The notes below the pieces were generated by a model. It was given only the letters and a program-made list of their open reading frames with translations. It was not told the origin of the DNA and made no database searches. This document shows, piece after piece, positions 8,275 to 15,658 of a stretch of DNA of 45,374 bases (its first letter is position 1; each line of letters begins with the position of its first letter). The stretch covers positions 1 to 45,374 of the forward strand of contig NZ_JMIB01000039.1 of assembly GCF_000695255.1 (NCBI RefSeq), read 5' to 3'. Made by a program: the position numbers and the translations under genes. The stretch comes from Photobacterium galatheae (lineage in GTDB: Bacteria > Pseudomonadota > Gammaproteobacteria > Enterobacterales > Vibrionaceae).

Positions 8275-8890
8275 TAAAGCGTCACTTCACGGGTTGGTTT
8301 TAGATGAAGTACCCAAAGACATTCCAGAGAACCTTCGCGAGGTCTCTGTGGTGGCAGAGCTTAAGTCTGGTGCTTTGTGTCCTGAGTTTGTGACTAAATT
8401 GGTGACCTGGACGATTAAGTGCAAGCCAAAGGGGGTTTATACCATTGTTGAGTTTAAGGATTTGGAGCCAGGGATGGTCTCCAGACTGATTCTGGTCTGC
8501 GGGAACCTTCAGGTTGGTATCTCACTTGTTCCTCCAAGCGTCGAAAGCGAAGCATCTTTGAGTCAATACAAGCAGGTATTAGGAGAAGCGACGATTGCTT
8601 TGCTCAAATTCAGAGGAAGTTCACCTTATCTATATCCGGTCTGTAACTATCTTGAATATATGGCTGCAAATATTCTTTGCGGCGTAGAAGTTTTAGAGCC
8701 GAAAGACATTTATACCAAGAAAACCTTTAAAGACATATTGACGCCAGGTGCTGTGGATGAGATCAAAACTTCATTGGCTGAGGTTGTTTATGAGACTTTA
8801 GGGGGAAAAGATAAGTTTGAGGAATCGGTGAAGGTTTTCTCCTATGCCACTTATCGTTCTGTTGAGGAGCAAATTTCTGGAAATGGATAG
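8237..8890 (+). CDS. unrecognised protein of the radical SAM island
   Basis: This soluble 217-residue protein has no signal peptide or obvious membrane segment. I do not recognise its family. It has scattered cysteines (including LKSGALC, IKC, LVCGN, YPVCNY and ILCG) but no metal-site spacing. Its position between maturases 3 and 4, with 38- and 8-nt overlaps, argues for a partner in the same modification pathway, for example a precursor-binding or scaffold subunit. ATG 8237 and ATG 8246 are both possible starts. It does not resemble the short HxsD or PqqD-type partners in any motif I can see. Confidence 0.65.
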   Translation: MNLMKLSEICRSDKASLHGLVLDEVPKDIPENLREVSVVAELKSGALCPEFVTKLVTWTIKCKPKGVYTIVEFKDLEPGMVSRLILVCGNLQVGISLVPPSVESEASLSQYKQVLGEATIALLKFRGSSPYLYPVCNYLEYMAANILCGVEVLEPKDIYTKKTFKDILTPGAVDEIKTSLAEVVYETLGGKDKFEESVKVFSYATYRSVEEQISGNG

Positions 8891-10007
8891 TTTTTGCATC
8901 ATGCTCCGTCTTACAAATCGATGTAATGCGGAGTGCGACTATTGTAGTACAGATACAAAGTCATCAGATTACATGTCACTACTGCAATTGAGCGAATCTT
9001 TGGATTCGCTCAAAAACTATATGGAAACGCTCGGGTTAAATCCTCCAGAAACCGATTTGACAGTTTGCTTTCTGGGTGGCGAACTGTCAACACTCAATTA
9101 TGACTATTTATGCAAAGCAAAATATTTAGTTGAGGCGTCAATGAAAGCGTTTTCGAGTATTGTTCTGGGTATGCAAACAAACCTGATCATGAGTACGGGG
9201 AAGTTGGATTTAATTTATGAATTGTTTGATGGCAACATAGGAACAAGTATTGATAACTTCTCGGATGCCAGACGATTTAAAGGCAGTGCAAATTTATATA
9301 GAGAAACGTTTCATAAAAATTTAAACCATATCAGTGAAACAAAAGGAAAATCCCTCGGGGCTTGTTATGTCGTCTCTGGAGAATCGATTACTTATGCAGA
9401 AAAGGAAATATCCTTAGCAAAAAAGAATGGGTATCCAATAAAACTGATTGTCGCCCGTCAAAACTACAAGGGGGAAAGCTCTTTTCAGTTTGATACTGAT
9501 ATTGATGCTTTGACTGATATGTATATCAAAACTTTAAATGATTGGTTTATGCAATCCCAAGTTGCGATAGATCCATTGCTTTATATGCTGAACCGGAAGT
9601 TGTCTCAACTGGGCGATAGAACACAGGGTTGTTTTGAATCCTGTAACTTTACAAATAAGTGTCATACGCAGGGCGTCAGTATAGAGCCAAACGGAGACTT
9701 TTACTTCTGCCAGGAGTTGGCCGATTTGAAAGTATTAAAGTTAGGTAATCTGATTTCAGGTGACTTAGATAACTTACCCATCACAACCGCTAAGTTGAGA
9801 GAGGAAAATATTGCCGTCACGTGTTCTGCCTGTGAGCACTTTGTCAGTTGTAAAGGTGGCTGCATGGCATATTCTGTGGATTTAGGCCGCGGTTTTTCGA
9901 ATAAAGACCCTTACTGCTCACTCTACTATCGGATTTTTTCTCGGATTGATGATCTTATTCGTGAACATGGCCTAAATGAAGTTTTAAAATGGAGAAATGC
10001 ATTATGA
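8883..10007 (+). CDS. radical SAM/SPASM peptide maturase 4
   Basis: From ATG 8883 this is 374 residues, beginning MDSFCIMLRLTNRC. An upstream in-frame ATG (8844) would add 13 residues inside the previous gene and is less likely. The cluster motif is CNAECDYC (Cys14, Cys18, Cys21). The usual HGGEP is replaced by LGGELS, a notable change in the SAM-binding loop. The SPASM region has CHTQGVSIEPNGDFYFC, CSACEHFVSCKGGC and a last Cys in KDPYCS, closer to maturase 1 than to 2 and 3. It overlaps the gene before by 8 nt and the next by 4 nt (ATGA). It is probably another tailoring enzyme for the CHGN protein. Confidence 0.85.
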   Translation: MDSFCIMLRLTNRCNAECDYCSTDTKSSDYMSLLQLSESLDSLKNYMETLGLNPPETDLTVCFLGGELSTLNYDYLCKAKYLVEASMKAFSSIVLGMQTNLIMSTGKLDLIYELFDGNIGTSIDNFSDARRFKGSANLYRETFHKNLNHISETKGKSLGACYVVSGESITYAEKEISLAKKNGYPIKLIVARQNYKGESSFQFDTDIDALTDMYIKTLNDWFMQSQVAIDPLLYMLNRKLSQLGDRTQGCFESCNFTNKCHTQGVSIEPNGDFYFCQELADLKVLKLGNLISGDLDNLPITTAKLREENIAVTCSACEHFVSCKGGCMAYSVDLGRGFSNKDPYCSLYYRIFSRIDDLIREHGLNEVLKWRNAL

Positions 10008-10759
10008 TGAAAAAGTTTTTTATTTCAGGGCTTATTATTGGATCACTTTGTCAGAGTGTTTACGCTTCAGTCAATGCGTTAGATGAATCACAGCGGACTC
10101 AATTCATGCGCGAGATGTCGGTATGGAAATATGGAGATCCACTAGATAAAATGAATCAATTCATTCTGGACCCGTCCTTTAATCCTTTTGTCAAAGACGC
10201 TCACGGAAGAACAGCATTGGATTACTCCAGGAAATATCAGATTAAACCCATTGAGTACATCCTTCAGAAGAAATTCTATAGAAAGTATTACAATAATCAT
10301 TCTGGAAAGAGCATGTCAGAAGTCTTCACGGGTGAAGATAATAAAGTCGATTTTGTTCGGGCTGTTGCAAAGGGGTCTTTCCCGGCAATACAAGCGTTTA
10401 TGTCTGAAAATGAAACGTTTAATCTGAATTATGAGCTTGAAGGGGGGATATCGCCGCTCTCTGCCACTGCACTGATAAAGGATGTAGATCTCAGCGGGAA
10501 AATTTTCAGTTATTTGATTGAAAAGGGTGCAAATCCAAATGAAACGTTAAAATATTTAAGTCGTGATAATCTGGGACATGTTTTCTGCGCCAGCGATAAT
10601 TATTTGATGATGCTTTTGGCAATATCTAAGGGATATGATATAAATTTAAGAAATAGAGATGGGTTGGATGTTTATGAATACTCAGTTAAAAATAACAAGA
10701 AATTTTGTCAATCTCATCTAGAAAATATCGCAAAATCAAATCATGGAAAAATATTGTAA
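10004..10759 (+). CDS. exported ankyrin-repeat protein
   Basis: From ATG 10004 the protein is 251 residues and starts with a signal peptide, MMKKFFISGLIIGSLCQSVYA, with likely cleavage after VYA. The mature part has ankyrin-like units: NPFVKDAHGRTALDYSRKY, a central GGISPLSATALI followed by YLIEKGANPNE, and INLRNRDGLDVYEYSV near the end. An in-frame ATG at 9989 would place five residues before the signal peptide and is less likely. ATG 10004 overlaps the stop codon of maturase 4 (ATGA), so the gene belongs to the same operon. Ankyrin units bind proteins; a periplasmic role such as immunity, inhibition or chaperoning of the modified peptide is a guess. Confidence 0.75.
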   Translation: MMKKFFISGLIIGSLCQSVYASVNALDESQRTQFMREMSVWKYGDPLDKMNQFILDPSFNPFVKDAHGRTALDYSRKYQIKPIEYILQKKFYRKYYNNHSGKSMSEVFTGEDNKVDFVRAVAKGSFPAIQAFMSENETFNLNYELEGGISPLSATALIKDVDLSGKIFSYLIEKGANPNETLKYLSRDNLGHVFCASDNYLMMLLAISKGYDINLRNRDGLDVYEYSVKNNKKFCQSHLENIAKSNHGKIL

Positions 10760-11486
10760 CTCATATCTGGATGAGATCATTGAGGCTAAGCAAATAAGAA
10801 ACCCGAAAGAGGCTCAGGCTAAGATAGATGGCTTAGTGAAGAAAATTAGGGATGATGCAAAAGCAAACATGAAAGAAGCAATTGTTGCTTATTGTTATCT
10901 TCAGATATCAGGATACAAAGTTGAAAAAAATGATGTTGCAGGTCGGGAAAGGTTAAGTAAGATGATCACAAAGCAACGTTGTCCTGAAGCAATGTACTTT
11001 GTGGCCACAGCATATTTTTATGGTGACATGGGCTATCCGGAAGATAAGTCGAAAAGTGAACAATGGTTCAGGGATATCGCCATCAATCAAGAATTTGAGA
11101 TCTCTGACAGAAAGAGATCGAGCGCAGCGCGATATGTTGCTCACTTTTATAAAGAAGGGAAGGTAGTTTCGCAGGATTTATCTGAAGCTGCGAGATTTTA
11201 CGAGATTGCCTGCCACTTTGGCTGTGAAGAGAGTTCTTTAATGTTAGGTATTATTTGCCTCAATGGCGCTGAAGGTGTTTTTGGCACTATCTTTGAGAAG
11301 GATCCTTCAAGAGGGTTAACCCTGTTGCATGCGCTTGCTGAAAAAGGAAACAATAGAGCCATAGAAGAAGTCGTGAAGTATCACTTAGCTGAAGCGATAT
11401 CCTGGTGTAAGTTAACAACGAATAGAACAGAGCTCATTGGTGCATCAACTGAAGCACTGGAGGGAATCGAATGGATGATAAGGTAG
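10743..11486 (+). CDS. Sel1/TPR-like repeat protein
   Basis: This 247-residue soluble protein has helical Sel1-type repeats. Examples are EAMYFVATAYFYGDMGYPED with SEQWFRDIA, AARYVAHFYKEGK with AARFYEIA, and ESSLMLGIICLNGAEGV. It has no signal peptide. Such repeats act as protein-protein scaffolds. It overlaps the ankyrin gene by 17 nt and is the last gene of the radical SAM operon. It is a different protein from the Sel1-like one at 31.3-32.0 kb. The function is unknown. Confidence 0.7.
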   Translation: MEKYCNSYLDEIIEAKQIRNPKEAQAKIDGLVKKIRDDAKANMKEAIVAYCYLQISGYKVEKNDVAGRERLSKMITKQRCPEAMYFVATAYFYGDMGYPEDKSKSEQWFRDIAINQEFEISDRKRSSAARYVAHFYKEGKVVSQDLSEAARFYEIACHFGCEESSLMLGIICLNGAEGVFGTIFEKDPSRGLTLLHALAEKGNNRAIEEVVKYHLAEAISWCKLTTNRTELIGASTEALEGIEWMIR

Positions 11487-11548
11487 AGAACTTGACTGAT
11501 CTGCGATTGTCAGACTGTGTGTGACCGACAAAACCTAAATATCACCAT

Positions 11549-11572
11549 CAGGGAAAGGTTTATCTTTCCCTG
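11549..11572. terminator. stem-loop between the convergent Sel1 and sigma-factor genes
   Basis: CAGGGAAAG (11549-11557), a 6-nt loop and CTTTCCCTG (11564-11572) form a perfect 9-bp stem. It lies between convergent genes. No T-run follows on either strand, so it is a weak terminator at best. A smaller GTGCA/TGCAC hairpin lies downstream near 11610. Confidence 0.45.
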
Positions 11573-11634
11573 TTGCATTGATGATTCTCAATTGCTGGTT
11601 GCGAATGAGGTGCACTGTTGCACGTCCAAGACGG

Positions 11635-13413
11635 TTATAGATAGTCTGTCAGCTTTTCACCCTTTGTCACCTCAGATAGTTTTTCACAACCTTTTTTCTC
11701 GAGTTGGCGGATTCTTTCTCTCGTCACATTAAATTGCTTTCCTGCTTCTTCAAGTGTGTGCTCATGTGGTACTTCAAATCCGTATCTCATCATGATGATT
11801 GTTGCATCACGTTCAGGGAGATTTTTGAGTAGCTCTAATAAAACTTTACGCCTTTCTGCAAGCTCGTAGCTTGTGCTTGGGCAGCATCCAACCGTGCCTT
11901 CTTCTTCATCATATTCAATCAATGACAACAGAGATGCATTCGACTCATCACTATTGTTTGATGATGGGGCGATATGGAGACTGATTGGATCTCTTTTAGC
12001 ACTGATTGCTAATTTAACTTTATCAATGCCGACATTCAGGTGTTCAGCAACCTCTGCCTCTGTGGGTTGCGTCGTATTAACCGCTAAATATTCTTTGGTG
12101 AACTTATCAATCTTTTTGATCAGTTCCTGCATATGCGCCGGTATTCTGATTTGTGTTGCCTGATCATTGATAGCACGGGTGATTGCTTGTCTGATCCACC
12201 AGGTTGCGTAGGTGCTAAACTTATTTCCCATCCTGTAGTCAAATTTTTCAACGGCCCTTTGAAGTCCAATGTTTCCTTCCTGAACGAGATCCATAAACTC
12301 TAACGTTGGACTTTTGTATTTTTTCGCAACGTGAATGACGAGCAATAAGTTTGACTCACACATTTTGTTGATGCTGTCTGTCGTTTTATGGCTATATGAG
12401 AACGTGACGCCCCATATTTTTTCTATGAGTGTTGGAGAAATTTCCAGTTCCTCCGACAGATCACAGAGATCCTGACTGAGCAGCGTGAGTCTGTTTTTCA
12501 ACAGGTGAGGTACCTCTAAAGAATCAAGTGTCCCTCGATCAACCGTGGCATAATAATGATTGATAAGCGTTTCTCGTTTTACTTTTGCCTCTCGTTCTAA
12601 GCTCATGTATCTTTTTTTGCAATCGGATAACTTATTGCTGATTAATTTTGCTGCTTTGATGAGCTGCTTTATATAATCATTGTCAACATTGAACTTCGTC
12701 AGTTGAATGATGTTCTCGATATATGCCTTTGCTTCTTTCGGTAAGGTTTTAAAAGACGCCATATCGGCATACTGAAACGAGTAGAAGTTGTATGGTGCCG
12801 TATACTCTTGAGACTCACCCTTTTTTAACTTCTGTTTAACCAGGATTTTTTCTTTCGTTTTGGTAATCAGGGTCGGATCAAGGCTTTTGAAAAACACCTC
12901 CATTTGATCGACCGTCTGGGTGTTCAGTACCTTGATTAAAGCGGGAGCTGTTTCTGAGATGGATTCGATGATGCCAGTGACTTGGTCAAGGTTATCATCA
13001 TCAGGCTCAGCCTCGTTATTTTCAGTCTCTTCATCATTTTTCTTTTTGCTATAGCAAGAGATCTTAGGATGAGAGTTGACTTGCCTGTTCTGCCTTTCTA
13101 GTTCATCTTTTAGTAGTCTTAATGCGGGTTTAAATAATAATACAAATGCCAGTGATGAGTTTTTTGTATACTCAATTTGCTGACTGATGATTATTTCCTG
13201 TCCTTTTGTGAGAAGCTTTGTGCGTCCAGCTTCAAGCATATATCGAGAGGCTGCATCTTTGTGTTTGTTCTCAGCAGTGTTTTTTACAGCATCAAGGAAT
13301 TCACGTTGACCATCGAAGTCATCAATAGATTCTATTTCTTCTACAAAACCAGAATCATCAATGTCGACTGAAGGAAAAATATCTTCTATTGATTTACTAT
13401 TCATTGGCGCCAT
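11635..13413 (-). CDS. RpoD-like sigma70 factor encoded by the element
   Basis: This is a 592-residue RNA polymerase sigma factor with primary-type layout. There is a short acidic N-terminus and region 1.2 ([20 protein letters not shown], from about residue 54). A long non-conserved segment is followed by region 2 ([20 protein letters not shown] through [17 protein letters not shown] and IRIPAHM). Region 3 and region 4, ending [13 protein letters not shown], complete it. The residues known to contact the -10 element in RpoD (Gln and Thr in WWIRQAIT) and the -35 element (RERIRQ) are kept, so it should read ordinary sigma70 boxes. The N-terminal 1.1 domain is reduced. Sigma factors this close to RpoD are rarely carried on mobile elements. 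ATG 13404 is an alternative start. A -10-like TAATCT lies 12 nt upstream of ATG 13413. Confidence 0.9.
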   Translation of the reverse strand: MAPMNSKSIEDIFPSVDIDDSGFVEEIESIDDFDGQREFLDAVKNTAENKHKDAASRYMLEAGRTKLLTKGQEIIISQQIEYTKNSSLAFVLLFKPALRLLKDELERQNRQVNSHPKISCYSKKKNDEETENNEAEPDDDNLDQVTGIIESISETAPALIKVLNTQTVDQMEVFFKSLDPTLITKTKEKILVKQKLKKGESQEYTAPYNFYSFQYADMASFKTLPKEAKAYIENIIQLTKFNVDNDYIKQLIKAAKLISNKLSDCKKRYMSLEREAKVKRETLINHYYATVDRGTLDSLEVPHLLKNRLTLLSQDLCDLSEELEISPTLIEKIWGVTFSYSHKTTDSINKMCESNLLLVIHVAKKYKSPTLEFMDLVQEGNIGLQRAVEKFDYRMGNKFSTYATWWIRQAITRAINDQATQIRIPAHMQELIKKIDKFTKEYLAVNTTQPTEAEVAEHLNVGIDKVKLAISAKRDPISLHIAPSSNNSDESNASLLSLIEYDEEEGTVGCCPSTSYELAERRKVLLELLKNLPERDATIIMMRYGFEVPHEHTLEEAGKQFNVTRERIRQLEKKGCEKLSEVTKGEKLTDYL

Positions 13414-13425
13414 TTTTAATATTTA

Positions 13426-13431
13426 AGATTA
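13426..13431 (-). promoter_or_regulatory. candidate -10 box of the sigma-factor gene
   Basis: On the minus strand TAATCT ends 12 nt before the ATG of the sigma gene, with only A/T-rich DNA between and no Shine-Dalgarno. It lies in the 93-bp divergent region shared with the PilZ gene. Confidence 0.4.
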
Positions 13432-13488
13432 ATTCATTATTCATTGTAATTCGGGGCGTGTCTATTGTATTTTCATTTTTACAGTTGC

Positions 13489-13494
13489 TATCTT
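13489..13494 (+). promoter_or_regulatory. candidate -10 box of the PilZ gene
   Basis: TATCTT sits in TTGCTATCTT, 12 nt before ATG 13507. A TTGTAT (13465-13470) lies 18 bp upstream as a weak -35. There is no Shine-Dalgarno between the box and the start codon. It faces the sigma-factor promoter in a 93-bp intergenic region. Confidence 0.45.
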
Positions 13495-13506
13495 TTTTAG
13501 AAAAGC

Positions 13507-13860
13507 ATGGATATTAAACGTACAATGCCAAGAGTAGGTTGCTCAATCCCTTGCAAAATTATTTTTGATGAGTCCTCAAGCTTAGATGGCTATGTTGCTG
13601 ACGTCTCCTGTGATGGTCTTTCTTTTTCACCGAGTTCAGGTGAGTTTCCAGATGGGTTTGAAAATAAAAAGATACTGAAAGCTCAGATTGATATGGCGGA
13701 CTTCTCTGATATCGGTCATACGATAGAATTTGAAGCAAAATTGAGATGGAAAAGAGGTTTGATGATGGGTTTAAAGATTGAATCGATGGATATGCCAAAC
13801 TTTAAAAAATGGTGGTTCTTAGTGTATACCCTTTTCTTTCCTAAAAAGTCATCAGTGTAA
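13507..13860 (+). CDS. PilZ-domain c-di-GMP receptor
   Basis: This 117-residue protein carries both PilZ signature motifs: RxxxR as RTMPR (residues 5-9) and DxSxxG as DVSCDG (about 33-38). These residues bind cyclic di-GMP in the family. The protein is a stand-alone PilZ domain with a hydrophobic C-terminal patch (WWFLVYTLFF). It is followed after 10 nt by a degenerate PilT-family ATPase and then the pilins. A role in switching pilus activity in response to c-di-GMP is a reasonable inference. The start is ATG 13507. Confidence 0.8.
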   Translation: MDIKRTMPRVGCSIPCKIIFDESSSLDGYVADVSCDGLSFSPSSGEFPDGFENKKILKAQIDMADFSDIGHTIEFEAKLRWKRGLMMGLKIESMDMPNFKKWWFLVYTLFFPKKSSV

Positions 13861-13870
13861 ATGGTTCAGC

Positions 13871-14998
13871 ATGAAAGTATTAAAAGATTCAATCACAAGA
13901 ATCATATCTTCAAATCCAGCCTCTCAGAAAGGTTTAAGTATTTATTATGATAGTGTTTTTAGCTACTTAGGGCTAGATATCGATGGCATAGCACTTTCCG
14001 CTTCGTCGAACTCAACGTTACTTCTTCATCGGGGTGTGGATTGTTTAGTTCATTTAGAGGACACTGGCTTCTTCATTGAGAAGCTATCCAGGCAAGATAT
14101 GATGCTGGATATTTTTCATAAACAGGTTTCTGTTAGAAATCGGGGTGAATTTGTTTTAGCTTATTCTAATATTAATGACTTGATGGATATTAGTACGCTT
14201 GAAACTAATGTTTATAAGTTTTTGAAATCAGCAACAAGTGGAAATGGTCTGGCACTTGTTGGCTCACCTTCAGTAATTTTAAATGCTGCTTTACTGGATT
14301 ATGTCGAGAGAAGACTATCTGGTAGCGTCTGCCGACTGGTTTATTTGAATGGTACTTATAGGGTTTTAGAGTATTCGTCTTGCGGTTCATTCGTCGTTAG
14401 CCAGGTGGATTTTAAGGGTCTATCTCAAGCTGTGAATTACATACAGTCTTCCCCCTATCGGTTTGTTTTATTTGAGGCTTATTCTGGATTTCATGGCATA
14501 TCAGAAGCATTAGAACTTTCGTTAAAAGGAAAAAGTGTTATTTATTGTGAGTGTGGCATCAGTGCAATGTTTTCAATTTATACCTCTCAGAATGAATTAG
14601 ATGCTCAAATTTTTGCTTCTCTATTTTCAGGGGCACTCTATTTAAATTACTTACCATATGTAAAAGGTGTCAGATTACCTAAGGTTAAATTTGGTGAACA
14701 TGAGTCATGTTATCGATGGGCATCATTAAAAACATCGCCAACTAAAGATGAACTTATTCTCATCGACCCTATTTCAGGAATAGAAAGTGTAGCCATAAAA
14801 ACATTAATCCTCTCTGAGGTTGTCGAATCATCGAAGTCTTTAAAAAAATGGATATCAGAAAACCAAAGCCCTGTCGATATGGCGGCTAATTTAAGGCTAG
14901 AGCAAGGGTGGCTTTCAATTTCAGATGAGGCAGCGATTGCTGCCAGAGAAGAATCTGTCACCTTTGATCAAGTCATGAAAAAAATCACGTTAATTTAA
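13871..14998 (+). CDS. degenerate PilT/GspE-family protein (likely pseudo-ATPase)
   Basis: This 375-residue protein keeps the outline of a PilT-type ATPase but lacks its catalytic motifs. The position of Walker A reads LALVGSPSVILNAALLDYV (about residue 127 on), without the Gly-Lys-Ser/Thr. The Walker B/His region reads SPYRFVLFEAYSGF and then GKSVIYCECGISA, without the Asp-Glu and His. The C-terminus still resembles the family, with IKTLILSEVVES, LRLEQGWLSISDEAA and ESVTFDQVMKKI. The assignment rests on this ordered similarity and would need a profile search. It lies between a PilZ gene and the prepilin gene, so it may be a regulatory subunit of the pilus motor. Confidence 0.6.
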   Translation: MKVLKDSITRIISSNPASQKGLSIYYDSVFSYLGLDIDGIALSASSNSTLLLHRGVDCLVHLEDTGFFIEKLSRQDMMLDIFHKQVSVRNRGEFVLAYSNINDLMDISTLETNVYKFLKSATSGNGLALVGSPSVILNAALLDYVERRLSGSVCRLVYLNGTYRVLEYSSCGSFVVSQVDFKGLSQAVNYIQSSPYRFVLFEAYSGFHGISEALELSLKGKSVIYCECGISAMFSIYTSQNELDAQIFASLFSGALYLNYLPYVKGVRLPKVKFGEHESCYRWASLKTSPTKDELILIDPISGIESVAIKTLILSEVVESSKSLKKWISENQSPVDMAANLRLEQGWLSISDEAAIAAREESVTFDQVMKKITLI

Positions 14999-15006
14999 TA
15001 TTTTGT

Positions 15007-15035
15007 TTGAAAAAGAAATTTTAAGATTTTACTAT
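15007..15035 (+). promoter_or_regulatory. promoter of the prepilin gene
   Basis: TTGAAA (15007-15012), a 17-bp spacer and TACTAT (15030-15035) make a good sigma70 promoter. The ATG is 13 nt beyond the -10 box, predicting a leader of about 6 nt and no Shine-Dalgarno. Confidence 0.55.
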
Positions 15036-15048
15036 TGAAATAAAAACT

Positions 15049-15585
15049 ATGCGCAACAATAAAGTTAGTTTTAAACCCCTGGTGAGAAAGGGTTTCTCGA
15101 TTATCGAGATAACTGTTGTTCTTGTCGTAATTGCGATTCTTTCAGCAACACTTCTACCACGATTCTTCGAACAGCAAAAAGCAAGTCAGGCAAAGTCTGA
15201 ATTTGATAAGATGACTGAATTACGTCAGCGTATCGAAAACCTATATGATGGTGATCTGAATTTTGATGGAGTTTCGGATGCTTGGAAGGCTCAGTTGCCT
15301 CGTTCATTCACGACGGACGGAACTCTAGTTTATAGTGTTTGGAAAAATGAGATAAATGTAAATACAGAAGGGAGCAACGGATTCTATATCGAATACAAAA
15401 AGGTGCCCATGGGTATCGCCTGTACTGAATTTGCTAAATTGGGGCGTGATGCCGGATGGGCCGAGATCAAAATCGGAACTTCAGGCAAAGTAATTGCAGA
15501 AACCAAAACAAAGGACATTGCCAAATTGTGTGCAGCGAAAGACTCGACTGCTGTTGTGGATTTTAAATTTATCCACAAGACTTAA
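15049..15585 (+). CDS. pilS: type IV major prepilin (PilS-like)
   Basis: This 178-residue prepilin has a 15-residue leader ending RKG, and a mature N-terminus FSIIEITVVLVVIAIL with the conserved Glu at position 5. A prepilin peptidase would cleave after the Gly; no such peptidase is encoded in the window. The C-terminal part has two cysteines (GIACTEF and KLCAAKD) that could form the usual disulfide-bonded loop. Size and single-copy position before a large PilV-like gene match the pilS/pilV pair of IncI thin pili. A strong terminator follows, giving a separate transcript as expected for an abundant pilin. Confidence 0.85.
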   Translation: MRNNKVSFKPLVRKGFSIIEITVVLVVIAILSATLLPRFFEQQKASQAKSEFDKMTELRQRIENLYDGDLNFDGVSDAWKAQLPRSFTTDGTLVYSVWKNEINVNTEGSNGFYIEYKKVPMGIACTEFAKLGRDAGWAEIKIGTSGKVIAETKTKDIAKLCAAKDSTAVVDFKFIHKT

Positions 15586-15607
15586 GTCTTAATGTCATAA
15601 TCTTGAA

Positions 15608-15636
15608 GCCACTGCTTTTTGCAGTGGCTTTTTTTT
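15608..15636 (+). terminator. strong rho-independent terminator after pilS
   Basis: GCCACTGC (15608-15615), TTTTT loop, GCAGTGGC (15621-15628) and eight T residues. The 8-bp perfect stem makes this one of the clearest terminators in the window. Confidence 0.9.
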
Positions 15637-15639
15637 ATC

Positions 15640-15645
15640 TATAAT
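15640..15645 (+). promoter_or_regulatory. candidate -10 box of the pilV-like gene
   Basis: A perfect TATAAT lies 13 nt before ATG 15659, just past the pilS terminator. No -35 box is obvious, because that position falls in the terminator. No Shine-Dalgarno is present. Confidence 0.5.
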
Positions 15646-15658
15646 TATAAAAAATGAA

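Noticed and set aside
8844..8882. Upstream ATG for maturase 4
   Set aside because: It would add 13 residues inside the previous gene; ATG 8883 places the SAM cluster at the usual distance from the N-terminus.
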